The position numbers were made by a program, and so were the translations under genes. From positions 1-7,194 of the forward strand of contig JAISRW010000145.1 of NCBI GenBank assembly GCA_031273405.1: DNA of 7,194 nt. The letters are read 5' to 3'. Each line of letters opens with the position of its first letter. Positions within the stretch are counted from its first letter, which is position 1. The DNA is from Treponema sp. (GTDB lineage Bacteria > Spirochaetota > Spirochaetia > Treponematales > Breznakiellaceae). Of the stretch, positions 1 to 6,654 are shown one piece after another. Under the pieces are notes generated by a model, which was given only the letters and a program-made list of their open reading frames with translations, searched no databases and was not told where the DNA came from.

Positions 1-1277
1 ACAAAGGTTTTCACCACATGATCCCAGCCGCTGCTGCCGATGGCGTATTCGTACATGGCAGCCCCAAGCTCGTTCTTGAATTCCTGGCTGGGGAAGGTGG
101 GGAAGTTCCAGGACACCGAGACAAGCGCCGGGTTGTCCAGATAGTAGAACATCTCCTTTACCAGCGGATTGTCCGGCCGCTCGGTGGGACCGAAGGTGCT
201 GAAGGGCGCCACCAGGCCCAGCTTCTCCATGGCGCACTTTTTCCCCGAGGGGGTGTTGAAGAGCCATTCCAGCAGTTTAATCGACGCCTCCTGGCTGGCC
301 GCGGGCGCCTTGCTGTTCACGCAGATAAAGTTTTCGGTACCCGTGCAGAGCCCCTGGTCCTCCTCCCCCGGGACGCCGGTGTATATGGGCAGGAACTTGA
401 TGTCCTCCTGTTTAACCACATTCCCCGCTTCCCCCGCGATCTGGGTCCAGGCCCAGTTGCCGTTCTGCACCATCGCCGCCTTGCCCAGGGCGAACTCGGC
501 CATGGAATCCCCCACGGTCTTCGCGCCGATGAGCTTCCGGTCGGTGACGGAATTGTTGATGTAAAGGTCAAAGATGTTCTTGAAGTTCGGGCCGTAGGCG
601 AGGTCTATCTTCGCCAAATCCCCCACGCCCTTCTGCCGGTACTCGTAATAGACGGGAAGGTTGGCCAGGTGGGTCTGCCAGCGCCAGTCCTCGCCGGGGC
701 TGAAACTCGTGGAGCCGAAGACCCCGTCGATCCCCAGTTGCGCCTTGTGAAGACCCATGTCCTCAACCACCGCTTTTAACACGGTAAAGTTTTTGATATC
801 CCTGGCGTCGCCGATTTCCTTCACCGCCCGGTCCGGCAGGGCGAAGTATTTGCGGAAAATCGCGTCATTGTAGAGGATGCCGTAGGTCTCCACCGCATAG
901 GGGATGCCGTAAACCCCGCCGCCTTCGGTAATGGCCATGCTCTTGTCCAGGAGCCAGCTGTACACGGCGGTATCTTTCAGGTCCGCGCAGTAGTTCTTCC
1001 AGGTGAGGTAACCGACCGGGCCGTTGATGTTGAACAGGGTGGGCGGTTCGGATTTTGAGAGTTCCGAACGCAGGGTCTGTTCATAGGTGCCGCTGGCCGC
1101 GGTTACCACCTTCATGGGGATGCCCGTCTCCTGGGTGAACTGGGCCGCCGTCTCCTTCCACTGGGCGTCGATCTCGGCCTTGAAGTTGAGCAGATACACT
1201 CCCTGAGTCCCGCTTTTCCCGGCGCAGCCGGCGGACAGCGCCGCAATCACCAGCGCCGCCAACAGAGTTTTTTTCAT
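1..1277 (-). CDS. Sugar-type ABC transporter solute-binding lipoprotein (3' end cut by window)
   Basis: Reading leftward from the ATG at 1277 the frame is open to the window edge (425 codons, stop not reached). The N-terminus is MKKTLLAALVIAALSAGC: a short basic start, a hydrophobic core and a loose spirochaete-style lipobox with the lipidated Cys at residue 18. The mature protein would therefore be anchored to a membrane facing the periplasm. The body has the pattern of family 1 extracellular solute-binding proteins: an early QFTQETGIPMKVV strand, GGGVYGIPYAVETYGILYN in the middle, then SMAEFALGKAAMVQNGNW, and a late ASIKLLEWLFNTPSGKK helix. Such proteins usually run 400-450 residues, so little is missing. 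The start is supported by AAGGA at 1285-1289, 7 nt upstream, and by a strong promoter at 1300-1328. Inferred role: capture of a sugar or oligosaccharide for an ABC importer whose permease genes may lie to the left, outside the window. The substrate cannot be read from the sequence. Confidence 0.88.
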   Translation of the reverse strand, partial: MKKTLLAALVIAALSAGCAGKSGTQGVYLLNFKAEIDAQWKETAAQFTQETGIPMKVVTAASGTYEQTLRSELSKSEPPTLFNINGPVGYLTWKNYCADLKDTAVYSWLLDKSMAITEGGGVYGIPYAVETYGILYNDAIFRKYFALPDRAVKEIGDARDIKNFTVLKAVVEDMGLHKAQLGIDGVFGSTSFSPGEDWRWQTHLANLPVYYEYRQKGVGDLAKIDLAYGPNFKNIFDLYINNSVTDRKLIGAKTVGDSMAEFALGKAAMVQNGNWAWTQIAGEAGNVVKQEDIKFLPIYTGVPGEEDQGLCTGTENFICVNSKAPAASQEASIKLLEWLFNTPSGKKCAMEKLGLVAPFSTFGPTERPDNPLVKEMFYYLDNPALVSVSWNFPTFPSQEFKNELGAAMYEYAIGSSGWDHVVKTF

Positions 1278-1299
1278 ATATTCTTCCTTATATGACAAT

Positions 1300-1328
1300 A
1301 GTATATTCTTCTTTTTTATATTTGTCAA
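1300..1328 (-). promoter_or_regulatory. Sigma70-type promoter for the binding-protein gene
   Basis: On the minus strand TTGACA (1323-1328) and TATACT (1300-1305) are separated by exactly 17 bp, close to the ideal housekeeping promoter. Transcription should begin near 1293, giving a leader of about 16 nt that holds the AAGGA ribosome site before the ATG at 1277. The 10-bp sequence GAAGAATATA occurs twice on this strand (1302-1311 and 1277-1286), once overlapping the -10 box and once overlapping the start codon. Confidence 0.75.
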
Positions 1329-1355
1329 TATTACGTATATCGCCGTATTGACAAA
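1321..1355. repeat. 10-bp perfect inverted repeat between divergent genes, overlapping both -35 boxes
   Basis: TTTGTCAATA (1321-1330) and TATTGACAAA (1346-1355) are perfect inverted copies 15 bp apart. The left arm contains the minus-strand -35 box and the right arm contains a TTGACA that could be the plus-strand -35 box. Two good -35 boxes back to back give part of this symmetry by themselves, but the match extends two bases on each side of the hexamer. It could therefore also be an operator for a regulator that controls both genes. A related repeat lies at 3247-3268. Confidence 0.5.
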
Positions 1356-1374
1356 AACTCTCATTTTTTAGGAT
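1348..1374 (+). promoter_or_regulatory. Weak candidate promoter for the aminotransferase gene
   Basis: TTGACA (1348-1353) is a perfect -35 box, but the best -10 candidate, TAGGAT (1369-1374), matches only 4 of 6 positions and sits at a short 15-bp spacing. It would start RNA near 1381, only about 6 nt before the ATG at 1387. Within that arrangement no clear Shine-Dalgarno sequence is available. The -35 box is convincing; the -10 box is not. Confidence 0.3.
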
Positions 1375-1386
1375 GATGAGAAGATT

Positions 1387-2673
1387 ATGCATCCCTTGGC
1401 AATTGAACTCAACTCCGTATTAAACGGAACCATCGCGGGGCGGCTTCTATCCCCTTTGGGAAGCCGCTTTTATTTTCCCCGGGGCATTATAGCCCAGTCC
1501 GGGGAAGCGCAGAAGGCCGCCTATACGGCCAACGCCACCATAGGCATGGCCTATAGCGGGGGCAGGCCTATGATTTTGTCGGCCATAGCCGACAGCATGC
1601 CCACGCTGACTCCGGAACAATCCGTCGCCTATGCCCCCACCGCCGGGGTAGAACAGGTCAGGACAGACTGGAAAAAACTGATCCTTCAAAAGAACCCCTC
1701 CCTCAAAGCCGATAAAATATCCCTGCCGGTGGTTGTCCCCGGACTTACCGCGGGCATTTCTTTCATGGCCGACATGTTTTTCGAAGAGGGGGCTTCTATA
1801 ATTGCCTGCGATCCCTGCTGGGATAATTACAGCCTCATCTTTACGGAGCGCCGGAACGGGATCATGCGGGGGGTGCCTTTCATCGGCTCCGGGCCGGGCC
1901 TGGACCTTGAAACCATAGGCCGCGCTATCAGGGAAGAGGCCGAAACAGGGACGGTCAGGGTAATCCTCAACTTCCCCAACAACCCCTCAGGCTATTCCCC
2001 CGCCAAGGCCGAGGCCGAAGCCATAGCCGGTTTCTGTCTTGAAGCGGCCGAAGGCGGCGCCGATGTGCTGGTTCTCTGCGACGACGCATATTTCGGCCTT
2101 TTCTATGAGCCGGAGATTTACCAGGAATCTATTTTCAGCCTTTTGGCGGACAGGCACGAGCGGATTCTGGCGGTTAAGATAGACGGCCCCATCAAAGAAG
2201 ACTATGTCTGGGGCCTCAGGACAGGTTTCGTCACCTTCGGTTCCAAAGGCCTAAGCGGGGAACACTACAACGCCCTGATGGTCAAACTGACCGGCGCCAT
2301 ACGCTCTTCCGTGTCCTGCGCCAATACCCCGGCCCAGCATATCATCATAAAAGCCCTGGAAGATCCCAGAACGGCGAAGGAAAAGGCCGGGTTTCAGGAT
2401 ACGATGCAGAGGCGTTACAACGAAGTCAAGGAATTCCTGGCTAAAAACCCGGATCACCCGGTATTAAAGCCCCTGCCCTTCAATTCGGGGTATTTTATGT
2501 GTTTTAGATGCCAAGGGATAGGCGCCGAAGCCCTGCGCCGGGAACTGCTCCGCAAGAAGGGGATAGGGGTCGTCGCCCTGGGGGACACCTGCCTCAGGGT
2601 CGCCTTTGCCGGGCTGGACGCGGAACAAATTCCCCCGGTCTACAAGACCACTACGACACGGCGGCGGCCATGA
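1387..2673 (+). CDS. PLP-dependent aminotransferase, class I/II fold, with a probably frameshifted C-terminus
   Basis: A 428-residue fold-type I PLP enzyme. Visible landmarks are the NFPNNPSGY motif (195-203, whose second Asn is typical of the cofactor-contacting residue), CDDAYFGLF (231-239, Asp and Tyr for the pyridine ring), KIDGPIKEDYVWGLRTGF (264-281) with Lys270 the likely Schiff-base lysine, and GDTCLRVAFAG (399-409) with Arg404 the likely substrate carboxylate anchor. The N-terminal PLAIELN...GSRFYFPRGIIAQSGEA region fits an aminotransferase subfamily I associate with Treponema and clostridia. Cytosolic; it would move an amino group between an amino acid and a 2-oxo acid, but the substrate is not readable. 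The start is the first ATG of the frame, although no strong ribosome site precedes it. The last residues, KTTTTRRRP, look unnatural: one extra base near 2650-2652 would give a normal ending YDTAAAMK and a stop at 2676-2678. Confidence 0.87.
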   Translation: MHPLAIELNSVLNGTIAGRLLSPLGSRFYFPRGIIAQSGEAQKAAYTANATIGMAYSGGRPMILSAIADSMPTLTPEQSVAYAPTAGVEQVRTDWKKLILQKNPSLKADKISLPVVVPGLTAGISFMADMFFEEGASIIACDPCWDNYSLIFTERRNGIMRGVPFIGSGPGLDLETIGRAIREEAETGTVRVILNFPNNPSGYSPAKAEAEAIAGFCLEAAEGGADVLVLCDDAYFGLFYEPEIYQESIFSLLADRHERILAVKIDGPIKEDYVWGLRTGFVTFGSKGLSGEHYNALMVKLTGAIRSSVSCANTPAQHIIIKALEDPRTAKEKAGFQDTMQRRYNEVKEFLAKNPDHPVLKPLPFNSGYFMCFRCQGIGAEALRRELLRKKGIGVVALGDTCLRVAFAGLDAEQIPPVYKTTTTRRRP

Positions 2674-2739
2674 AATGAGCGGGCGAAGAGGCTCCTGATC
2701 GGCGGTTTTCGAGGTTTATACGCGAAGCGCAACAAACTG

Positions 2740-3216
2740 CTAACCTACCAGCATACGGCCTATATCCTGGAGCTCCGGCATACTGAGATAGAGAGGGCGG
2801 CGGCCTTTAGAGCCGATTTTGTCCTGTTCCACCAGGTTTACATAGAGCTCGTTCACCAGATCGGCAAAGAGCTGGAGATTGGAAGCAAAATTATTTATCG
2901 CCATGTTACGAAGGACCTTGTCGGACCCGGAAGCACTGTTGGAGAGGCGGTTCCTGATCCCCGGCACCAGTTCCCGCCGCGCGGCGGCCACAAAACGGGC
3001 GGCCGCTATAATTTGGCGGTAAAGCTCATTAAGATCAAAGCCTTGGTAGCGGTATTGTTCAACCTTTTCGGTAAGAAGATCCAGTAAATCCCAGGACTGT
3101 TTATCCAGGGAAAGTTGAAGCAGGACAGGACGAATAAACCGGTTCGAGATATTTATTCGGTAATGTTCGCCAATGCGTTCAGTCAATCTTGTAACTTGGG
3201 CGTCTCTTATTAGCAT
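2740..3216 (-). CDS. Uncharacterised small helical protein
   Basis: 158 residues that I do not recognise. There is no signal peptide, membrane segment, Cys or metal-binding pattern, so it is probably cytosolic. The composition is rich in Leu, Arg, Asn and Gln and suggests a bundle of amphipathic helices: roughly 5-20, 28-55, 60-82 (RQIIAAARFVAAARREL), 97-130 (including NLQLFADLVNELYVNLVEQ) and a short C-terminal helix after a PLYLSMPEL segment. The ATG at 3216 is the only ATG start, because an in-frame stop lies at 3226-3228, just upstream. No clear Shine-Dalgarno sequence precedes it, although a good promoter ends only about 9 nt upstream. It is divergent from the lipoprotein gene at 3297 and convergent with the aminotransferase, with 61-66 bp between them. 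The coding potential and its own promoter make it likely real; function unknown. Confidence 0.7.
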   Translation of the reverse strand: MLIRDAQVTRLTERIGEHYRINISNRFIRPVLLQLSLDKQSWDLLDLLTEKVEQYRYQGFDLNELYRQIIAAARFVAAARRELVPGIRNRLSNSASGSDKVLRNMAINNFASNLQLFADLVNELYVNLVEQDKIGSKGRRPLYLSMPELQDIGRMLVG

Positions 3217-3224
3217 TATCTTAG

Positions 3225-3253
3225 ATCATAGTATCCAAAACACGGATTGTCAA
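3225..3253 (-). promoter_or_regulatory. Sigma70-type promoter for the 158-residue protein gene
   Basis: On the minus strand TTGACA (3248-3253) and TATGAT (3225-3230) are 17 bp apart, an excellent match to the housekeeping consensus. The predicted RNA start is near 3218, only about 2 nt before the ATG at 3216, which would make the message almost leaderless. Confidence 0.6.
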
Positions 3254-3269
3254 AACATGGATTGACAAG
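3241..3269. repeat. TTGTCAA / TTGACAA inverted repeat within a 15-bp direct repeat, between divergent genes
   Basis: TTGTCAA (3247-3253) and TTGACAA (3262-3268) form a 7-bp inverted pair with an 8-bp spacer. The surrounding bases also repeat directly with period 15: CACGGATTGTCAA (3241-3253) and CATGGATTGACAA (3256-3268) agree at 11 of 13 positions. The arms coincide with -35-like boxes for the genes on either side. The layout resembles 1321-1355, but the spacing differs (half-site centres 15 bp apart here, 26 bp there). Confidence 0.45.
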
Positions 3270-3291
3270 CACGAAAAAGGAACAATAGGAT
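3262..3291 (+). promoter_or_regulatory. Weak candidate promoter and ribosome site for the second lipoprotein gene
   Basis: TTGACA (3262-3267) is a perfect -35 box. The only -10-like hexamer at usable spacing is TAGGAT (3286-3291, 18 bp), which would put the RNA start on the ATG at 3297. The same bases contain AGGA (3287-3290), 6 nt before the ATG, which reads better as a ribosome site. So the AGGA is well placed, but the position of the promoter is uncertain. Confidence 0.3.
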
Positions 3292-3296
3292 TTGTT

Positions 3297-4565
3297 ATGC
3301 TGAAACCGACTATCAGGCTGTCTCTGCCGCTCTTTGCAGCGGCGGCGGCCTTTTTTGCGGTCCTTGCCTCCTGCGGGTCCTGGAGATCCGATACGGCGGT
3401 GCTCTGGACCGACAGGCCCGAATTCGTCTTTTACGCCGAACATTTCAATGCCAGCCAGGATCGTTACAAAGTCGAAACCCTCTATTTTGAGTCTCCGGCG
3501 CAGAAGCTTACCGAACCGGGAGAATACCCGGATATTGCGGCCGCCGGCTGGCTAAAAAGCGCCTCGACCAGGGCTTTGTTCAGCCCTTTGGACAGTATCT
3601 TCAACGGCAAGAACGGCATTTCAAAAAGCGCCTTTTATCCCCGGCTCCTCTCCCTGGGCAACATCGACGGCAAACAGTACCTCCTCCCCGTTGCCTTTAA
3701 TATACCGGCCATTGTTTTTGCCAGAGATTACGGTCAGTCCATGTCGGATCCCTTTACTATCGATATGGAAGAAATCATGACGAAGGGAAAGTCACACAAT
3801 GTCGAAACCAACGGCGTCTATACCCGGATGGGCTTTTCCCCTTCATGGAACGATGAGTTTCTCTTTATAACCGCCACCCTTTTCAATACCGGCTTCAGGG
3901 AGGCATCCCCCATAGCCTGGGACCCCCTGGCTCTGGAACGGGCCATGGTCTGGATTCAGTCCTGGATCGCCGAGGCCAATACCAGCATCCAGGCGGAAGA
4001 TGATTTTGCCTTTAAATACCTCAATGAACCTACGGCGAAACTGGTGAGTTCCGGGCGCGTCCTTTTCGCCTACATGGATAGTTCCCGGTTTTTTACCCTA
4101 GCCCCGGAACGGAGAAGCGTCCTCGACTTCCGCTGGATTGCCGAAAAGGAAGTCATACCCCTAGACGAGAGGACTATTTATTTTGGGATTCACAAAAAAG
4201 CCAAGGCCAAAAAAGCGGCCTTTGCCTTTACCCAGTGGTTTTTCAACACCGATACCCAGCGGCTTCTGCTGGAATCGAGCAAGGACACGCGCCTTAACGA
4301 AACATCCTTCGGCATAAGCGGCGGCTTCTCCTCCATGCGGACGGTGACGGAACAGATATTCCCCCAATTCTACCCCGGCCTCCTGGGCCACATGCCGCCC
4401 GAAAGCTTTCTTTCCCCCTCCAATATACTCCCCCGGAACTGGATGGTTATCAAGGAGCGGGTCATCCTCCCCTATCTGCGGGAGCGGATACGCCAGCCAA
4501 GCCGGGAAGAACTCAGGCCCCTGGAAAAACGCATCACCGACTGGTACCGGCTGAACCGCGGGTAG
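3297..4565 (+). CDS. Solute-binding-protein-like lipoprotein, orphan
   Basis: 422 residues. The N-terminus has basic residues, a long hydrophobic run (10-23) and the lipobox LASC with lipidated Cys26, so it should be exported and membrane-anchored. The rest resembles extracellular solute-binding proteins of the family 1 type, though more divergent than the one at 1-1277. Features are EYPDIAAAGWLKSA (about 77-90), GKQYLLPVAFNIPAIVFARD (about 124-143, the usual strand before the hinge), SGRVLFAYMDSSRFF (about 252-266), and the late KAAFAFTQWFFNTDTQRLLLE helix (about 305-325). The start is supported by AGGA 6 nt upstream. No permease or ATPase gene adjoins it; the next gene on the right is mutL in opposite orientation, 15 bp away. 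It may feed an importer encoded elsewhere or act as a sensor. The ligand is unknown, and the binding-protein assignment rests on overall pattern rather than on a catalytic motif. Confidence 0.82.
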   Translation: MLKPTIRLSLPLFAAAAAFFAVLASCGSWRSDTAVLWTDRPEFVFYAEHFNASQDRYKVETLYFESPAQKLTEPGEYPDIAAAGWLKSASTRALFSPLDSIFNGKNGISKSAFYPRLLSLGNIDGKQYLLPVAFNIPAIVFARDYGQSMSDPFTIDMEEIMTKGKSHNVETNGVYTRMGFSPSWNDEFLFITATLFNTGFREASPIAWDPLALERAMVWIQSWIAEANTSIQAEDDFAFKYLNEPTAKLVSSGRVLFAYMDSSRFFTLAPERRSVLDFRWIAEKEVIPLDERTIYFGIHKKAKAKKAAFAFTQWFFNTDTQRLLLESSKDTRLNETSFGISGGFSSMRTVTEQIFPQFYPGLLGHMPPESFLSPSNILPRNWMVIKERVILPYLRERIRQPSREELRPLEKRITDWYRLNRG

Positions 4566-4580
4566 AACCTGATTCCCTGC

Positions 4581-6350
4581 TCACAGCCGCTTCACGGCCC
4601 TGAAAAGATCCTCCCTGGTGATTTCCAGCCAGATGGGCCTTCCGTGGGGGCAGAGGGGGACAGGCAGCTTCAGGGCTTCTTCGGCCAGGGCCAGGGCGGC
4701 CCCCTCGTCCAGATAGTCCCCGTCTTTGACCGCCCGCCGGCAGGAGAGGGTCGCGGCCCAGCGTTCGGCCATGTTTGCCCCGGCGCTTCTAAGGCCTAGG
4801 ATTTCCCTGACCGTTTCCGCGTCCGAAAGCCGCCAGAGATCCGGCAGGGCCTCGACCCGCCAGCCTCCGCCCTCGGCGGCTTCTATGCGTATGCCCAGCC
4901 TGGCAAGGTCGTCCTTCCGGGTTTTGAGGAAGGCGTCGTCTTCGAGGCTTTCGGTGTCGAAGGGGATGGCCACCAGGAGTTCCTGTTCGTCTATGGGGCC
5001 CGAAATAAAGCGGTTATATTGTATGCGCTCGTGGGCCGCGTGCTGATCGATGATAAAGAGCCGGTCTCCCTTTTCTATCAGGATGAAGAGATCGAAAATC
5101 CGCCCCAGAAACCTTGGCTTTGCCGGGGAGAGGCTTTCCCCGGGAGCCGGTTTTTCCCCCGCCCTGATTCGCTCCGGCCCGTAGGGGGGGCGCGTTTCGG
5201 CGGCCCAAGCTTCCCCTCGAAGGGGGGCCCCGGTTTGCGGAGGCGAAGGGGGCTTTTCAAAAAGGGCCTCCAGGGCGAGATAGCCGCCGGCTTCCCCGCC
5301 CTGTTTGGCGGGGGATGAGGAGACCGCGTTGATGTGGCGGAAAAAATCCCTCAGCCCCTGGGTAACCGCGTGGTGGATGGCGCCGGGGTCGGCGAAGCGG
5401 GCTTCCCGTTTGGCGGGGTGGATGTTGAAATCCGCTAGGGCCGGATCGATATCGATATACACAGCCCCCAGGGGATGGATGCCGTTGGGGAACCAGCCCT
5501 GAACGCCGTATTCCAGAGCCTGGATGAGGGAATAATCCTGAATGCGCCGACCGTTGGCAAAGACAAACTGCTGCCGCCGGTGGTTCCTGAAAATCTCCGG
5601 CCCTCCCACCACAATGTTGAGGGAAAACCCGTCGCCCCCCGCGGCGATCTCATGGAGAAAGCTTCCTTCTTCTCCGGTCAGGAAGATCTGGATAAACCGC
5701 TCTTTAAAGGAATTGGCGGGAGGCAGAAAAGCCTTGAGGCTGCCGTCCTGGATGAACCGGAAGCCTATGCCGGGAAAGGCCATGGCCTTCTCGTTGAAGA
5801 TCTGCCGGCACGAGGCGGCCTCGCTTCCTGCCCGCTTTAAAAAGCGCTTCCTGGCGGGTATGGTGTCAAAGAGCCCCAGTGCCCTGACGCTGGTTCCCCG
5901 GCTGCGGCGGCTCTGCTCAAGCCGGGCGGGGTTCTTCCCCTCCGGGCCGGCGCTAAGCTTCCAGGCTTCCCTCCCGTCAAGGGAGCTGAGGATCTCCAGG
6001 CGCGAAACCGCCGCCGCCGCCGCCAGGGCTTCTCCCCGGAAACCCAGGGTCTCGGCGGTTCTAAGATCCTCCATGGAACGGATCTTGCTGGTAGCGTGGG
6101 TGAGGATGCAGAGTTCCAAATCCTCCTTCCCCATTCCCCTCCCGTCGTCGCTGACTTCGGTCTTGAATATCCCGCCCTCCTCAACCACCGTTTCGATAAG
6201 TTGGGCGCCGGCGTCGATGGCGTTGTCGATGAATTCCCTCACCAGGGCAGCGGGCTTGTCAATCACTTCCCCCGCGGCGATCTTCTTGGCTTCTTCCGGG
6301 GGCAGAACCCGGATTGCCGGGGGAGCCAGGGTCCCGGCGGGGGCCGTCAT
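4581..6350 (-). CDS. mutL: DNA mismatch repair protein MutL
   Basis: 589 residues, a usual length for MutL. N-terminal GHKL ATPase: AKKIAAGEVIDKP (21-33), REFIDNAIDAGA (38-49) with likely catalytic Glu39 and Mg-binding Asn43, SDDGRGM (67-73), THATSKI (84-90) and LGFRGEAL (102-109). The second domain ends in DFNIHPAKREARF (307-319), where Lys314 is the conserved ATP-contacting lysine. A Pro/Gly/Ala-rich linker spans about 341-410. The C-terminal dimerisation domain has endonuclease-type motifs: DQHAAHE (435-441), SCRRAVK (536-542) and CPHGRP (567-572). MutL couples mismatch recognition by MutS to strand incision and excision. These motifs mean it probably nicks DNA itself, as in bacteria without MutH. 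The final Glu of the DQHA(X)2E(X)4E pattern is Asn446 here. The ATG overlaps the xseB stop as ATGA, with AAGG just before it, so translation is probably coupled. The first 11 residues extend beyond the usual MutL start. Confidence 0.97.
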   Translation of the reverse strand: MTAPAGTLAPPAIRVLPPEEAKKIAAGEVIDKPAALVREFIDNAIDAGAQLIETVVEEGGIFKTEVSDDGRGMGKEDLELCILTHATSKIRSMEDLRTAETLGFRGEALAAAAAVSRLEILSSLDGREAWKLSAGPEGKNPARLEQSRRSRGTSVRALGLFDTIPARKRFLKRAGSEAASCRQIFNEKAMAFPGIGFRFIQDGSLKAFLPPANSFKERFIQIFLTGEEGSFLHEIAAGGDGFSLNIVVGGPEIFRNHRRQQFVFANGRRIQDYSLIQALEYGVQGWFPNGIHPLGAVYIDIDPALADFNIHPAKREARFADPGAIHHAVTQGLRDFFRHINAVSSSPAKQGGEAGGYLALEALFEKPPSPPQTGAPLRGEAWAAETRPPYGPERIRAGEKPAPGESLSPAKPRFLGRIFDLFILIEKGDRLFIIDQHAAHERIQYNRFISGPIDEQELLVAIPFDTESLEDDAFLKTRKDDLARLGIRIEAAEGGGWRVEALPDLWRLSDAETVREILGLRSAGANMAERWAATLSCRRAVKDGDYLDEGAALALAEEALKLPVPLCPHGRPIWLEITREDLFRAVKRL

Positions 6351-6610
6351 CCTTGGCTGTCAAAAAGCCCGAGCTCGGGAGGCTCGTCGGCTTTAAGCTC
6401 CGAACCGCTCATGAGGATTTCCACGCGGCTTTCGATTTTTTCAAGATCCTTTTCCAGAGTCCGGGCCAGCTTTATGCCCTCCTCAAAGGCCTTGAGCGCC
6501 TCGTCCAGAGGGATGTCGGGCTTACGGATTTCTTCCCCCAGGGTTTCAAGCCGTTCCAGCCTTTCTTCAAAGGTTCTTTTTGTTTCTCCCGTCCTGCCGC
6601 TTTTTGCCAT
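6347..6610 (-). CDS. xseB: Exonuclease VII small subunit
   Basis: 87 residues from the ATG at 6610. The family pattern is plain: TFEERLERLETLGEEIRKPDIPLDEALKAFEEGIKLA (13-49, key positions F14, L18, L21, L24, P34, L35, A38, F42, G45 and L48), then a second helix TLEKDLEKIESRVEIL (51-66). The protein is a two-helix hairpin that binds the large subunit XseA in the cytosol. The complex degrades single-stranded DNA from both ends into short oligonucleotides. The ATG at 6610 is preferred over an upstream TTG at 6634 because AGAGG (6617-6621) sits 6 nt before it. The stop overlaps the mutL ATG by 4 bp. The acidic C-terminal tail (71-87) is not part of the conserved core. Confidence 0.93.
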   Translation of the reverse strand: MAKSGRTGETKRTFEERLERLETLGEEIRKPDIPLDEALKAFEEGIKLARTLEKDLEKIESRVEILMSGSELKADEPPELGLFDSQG

Positions 6611-6624
6611 TTTATACCTCTGAG

Positions 6625-6654
6625 GCTTTCCCAAAATTTCAGTTTTGGGAAAGC
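6625..6654. repeat. 12-bp perfect hairpin just upstream of xseB
   Basis: GCTTTCCCAAAA (6625-6636) and TTTTGGGAAAGC (6643-6654) pair perfectly around a 6-nt loop. In the xseB message the hairpin ends 3 nt before the AGAGG ribosome site. There is no U-run after it in the reading direction, so it does not look like a terminator. It may affect translation start or RNA stability. Confidence 0.65.

Noticed and set aside
18..779. A 253-codon open frame on the plus strand
   Set aside because: It uses the same codon register antisense to the solute-binding protein gene, which has a signal peptide, lipobox and promoter. The plus-strand translation resembles no protein I know.
1277..1311. 10-bp direct repeat TATATTCTTC at 1277-1286 and 1302-1311
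   Set aside because: The copies overlap the ribosome site/start codon and the -10 box in AT-rich sequence, so chance and functional constraint explain them well enough.
2679..2739. Possible terminator between the convergent aminotransferase and the 158-residue protein gene
   Set aside because: Only 3-4 bp pairings were found and no T-run follows them.
3216..3443. 75-codon minus-strand open frame
   Set aside because: It is antisense to the signal-peptide end of the lipoprotein gene, and its composition (Gly, Arg, Pro, Lys) is typical of a shadow frame.
4566..4580. Expected terminator between the convergent lipoprotein and mutL genes
   Set aside because: Only 15 bp separate the two stops and no stem followed by a T-run is visible there.
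5542..6396. A 284-codon open frame on the plus strand
   Set aside because: It lies wholly antisense to the clearly conserved mutL (and the end of xseB). Its Ser/Arg-rich translation shows no domain pattern. Long antisense frames are expected in GC-rich genes.
6611..6634. TTG start for xseB at 6634, adding 8 residues
   Set aside because: The added stretch overlaps the hairpin arm and the AGAGG ribosome site that serves the ATG at 6610; family members start close to that ATG.
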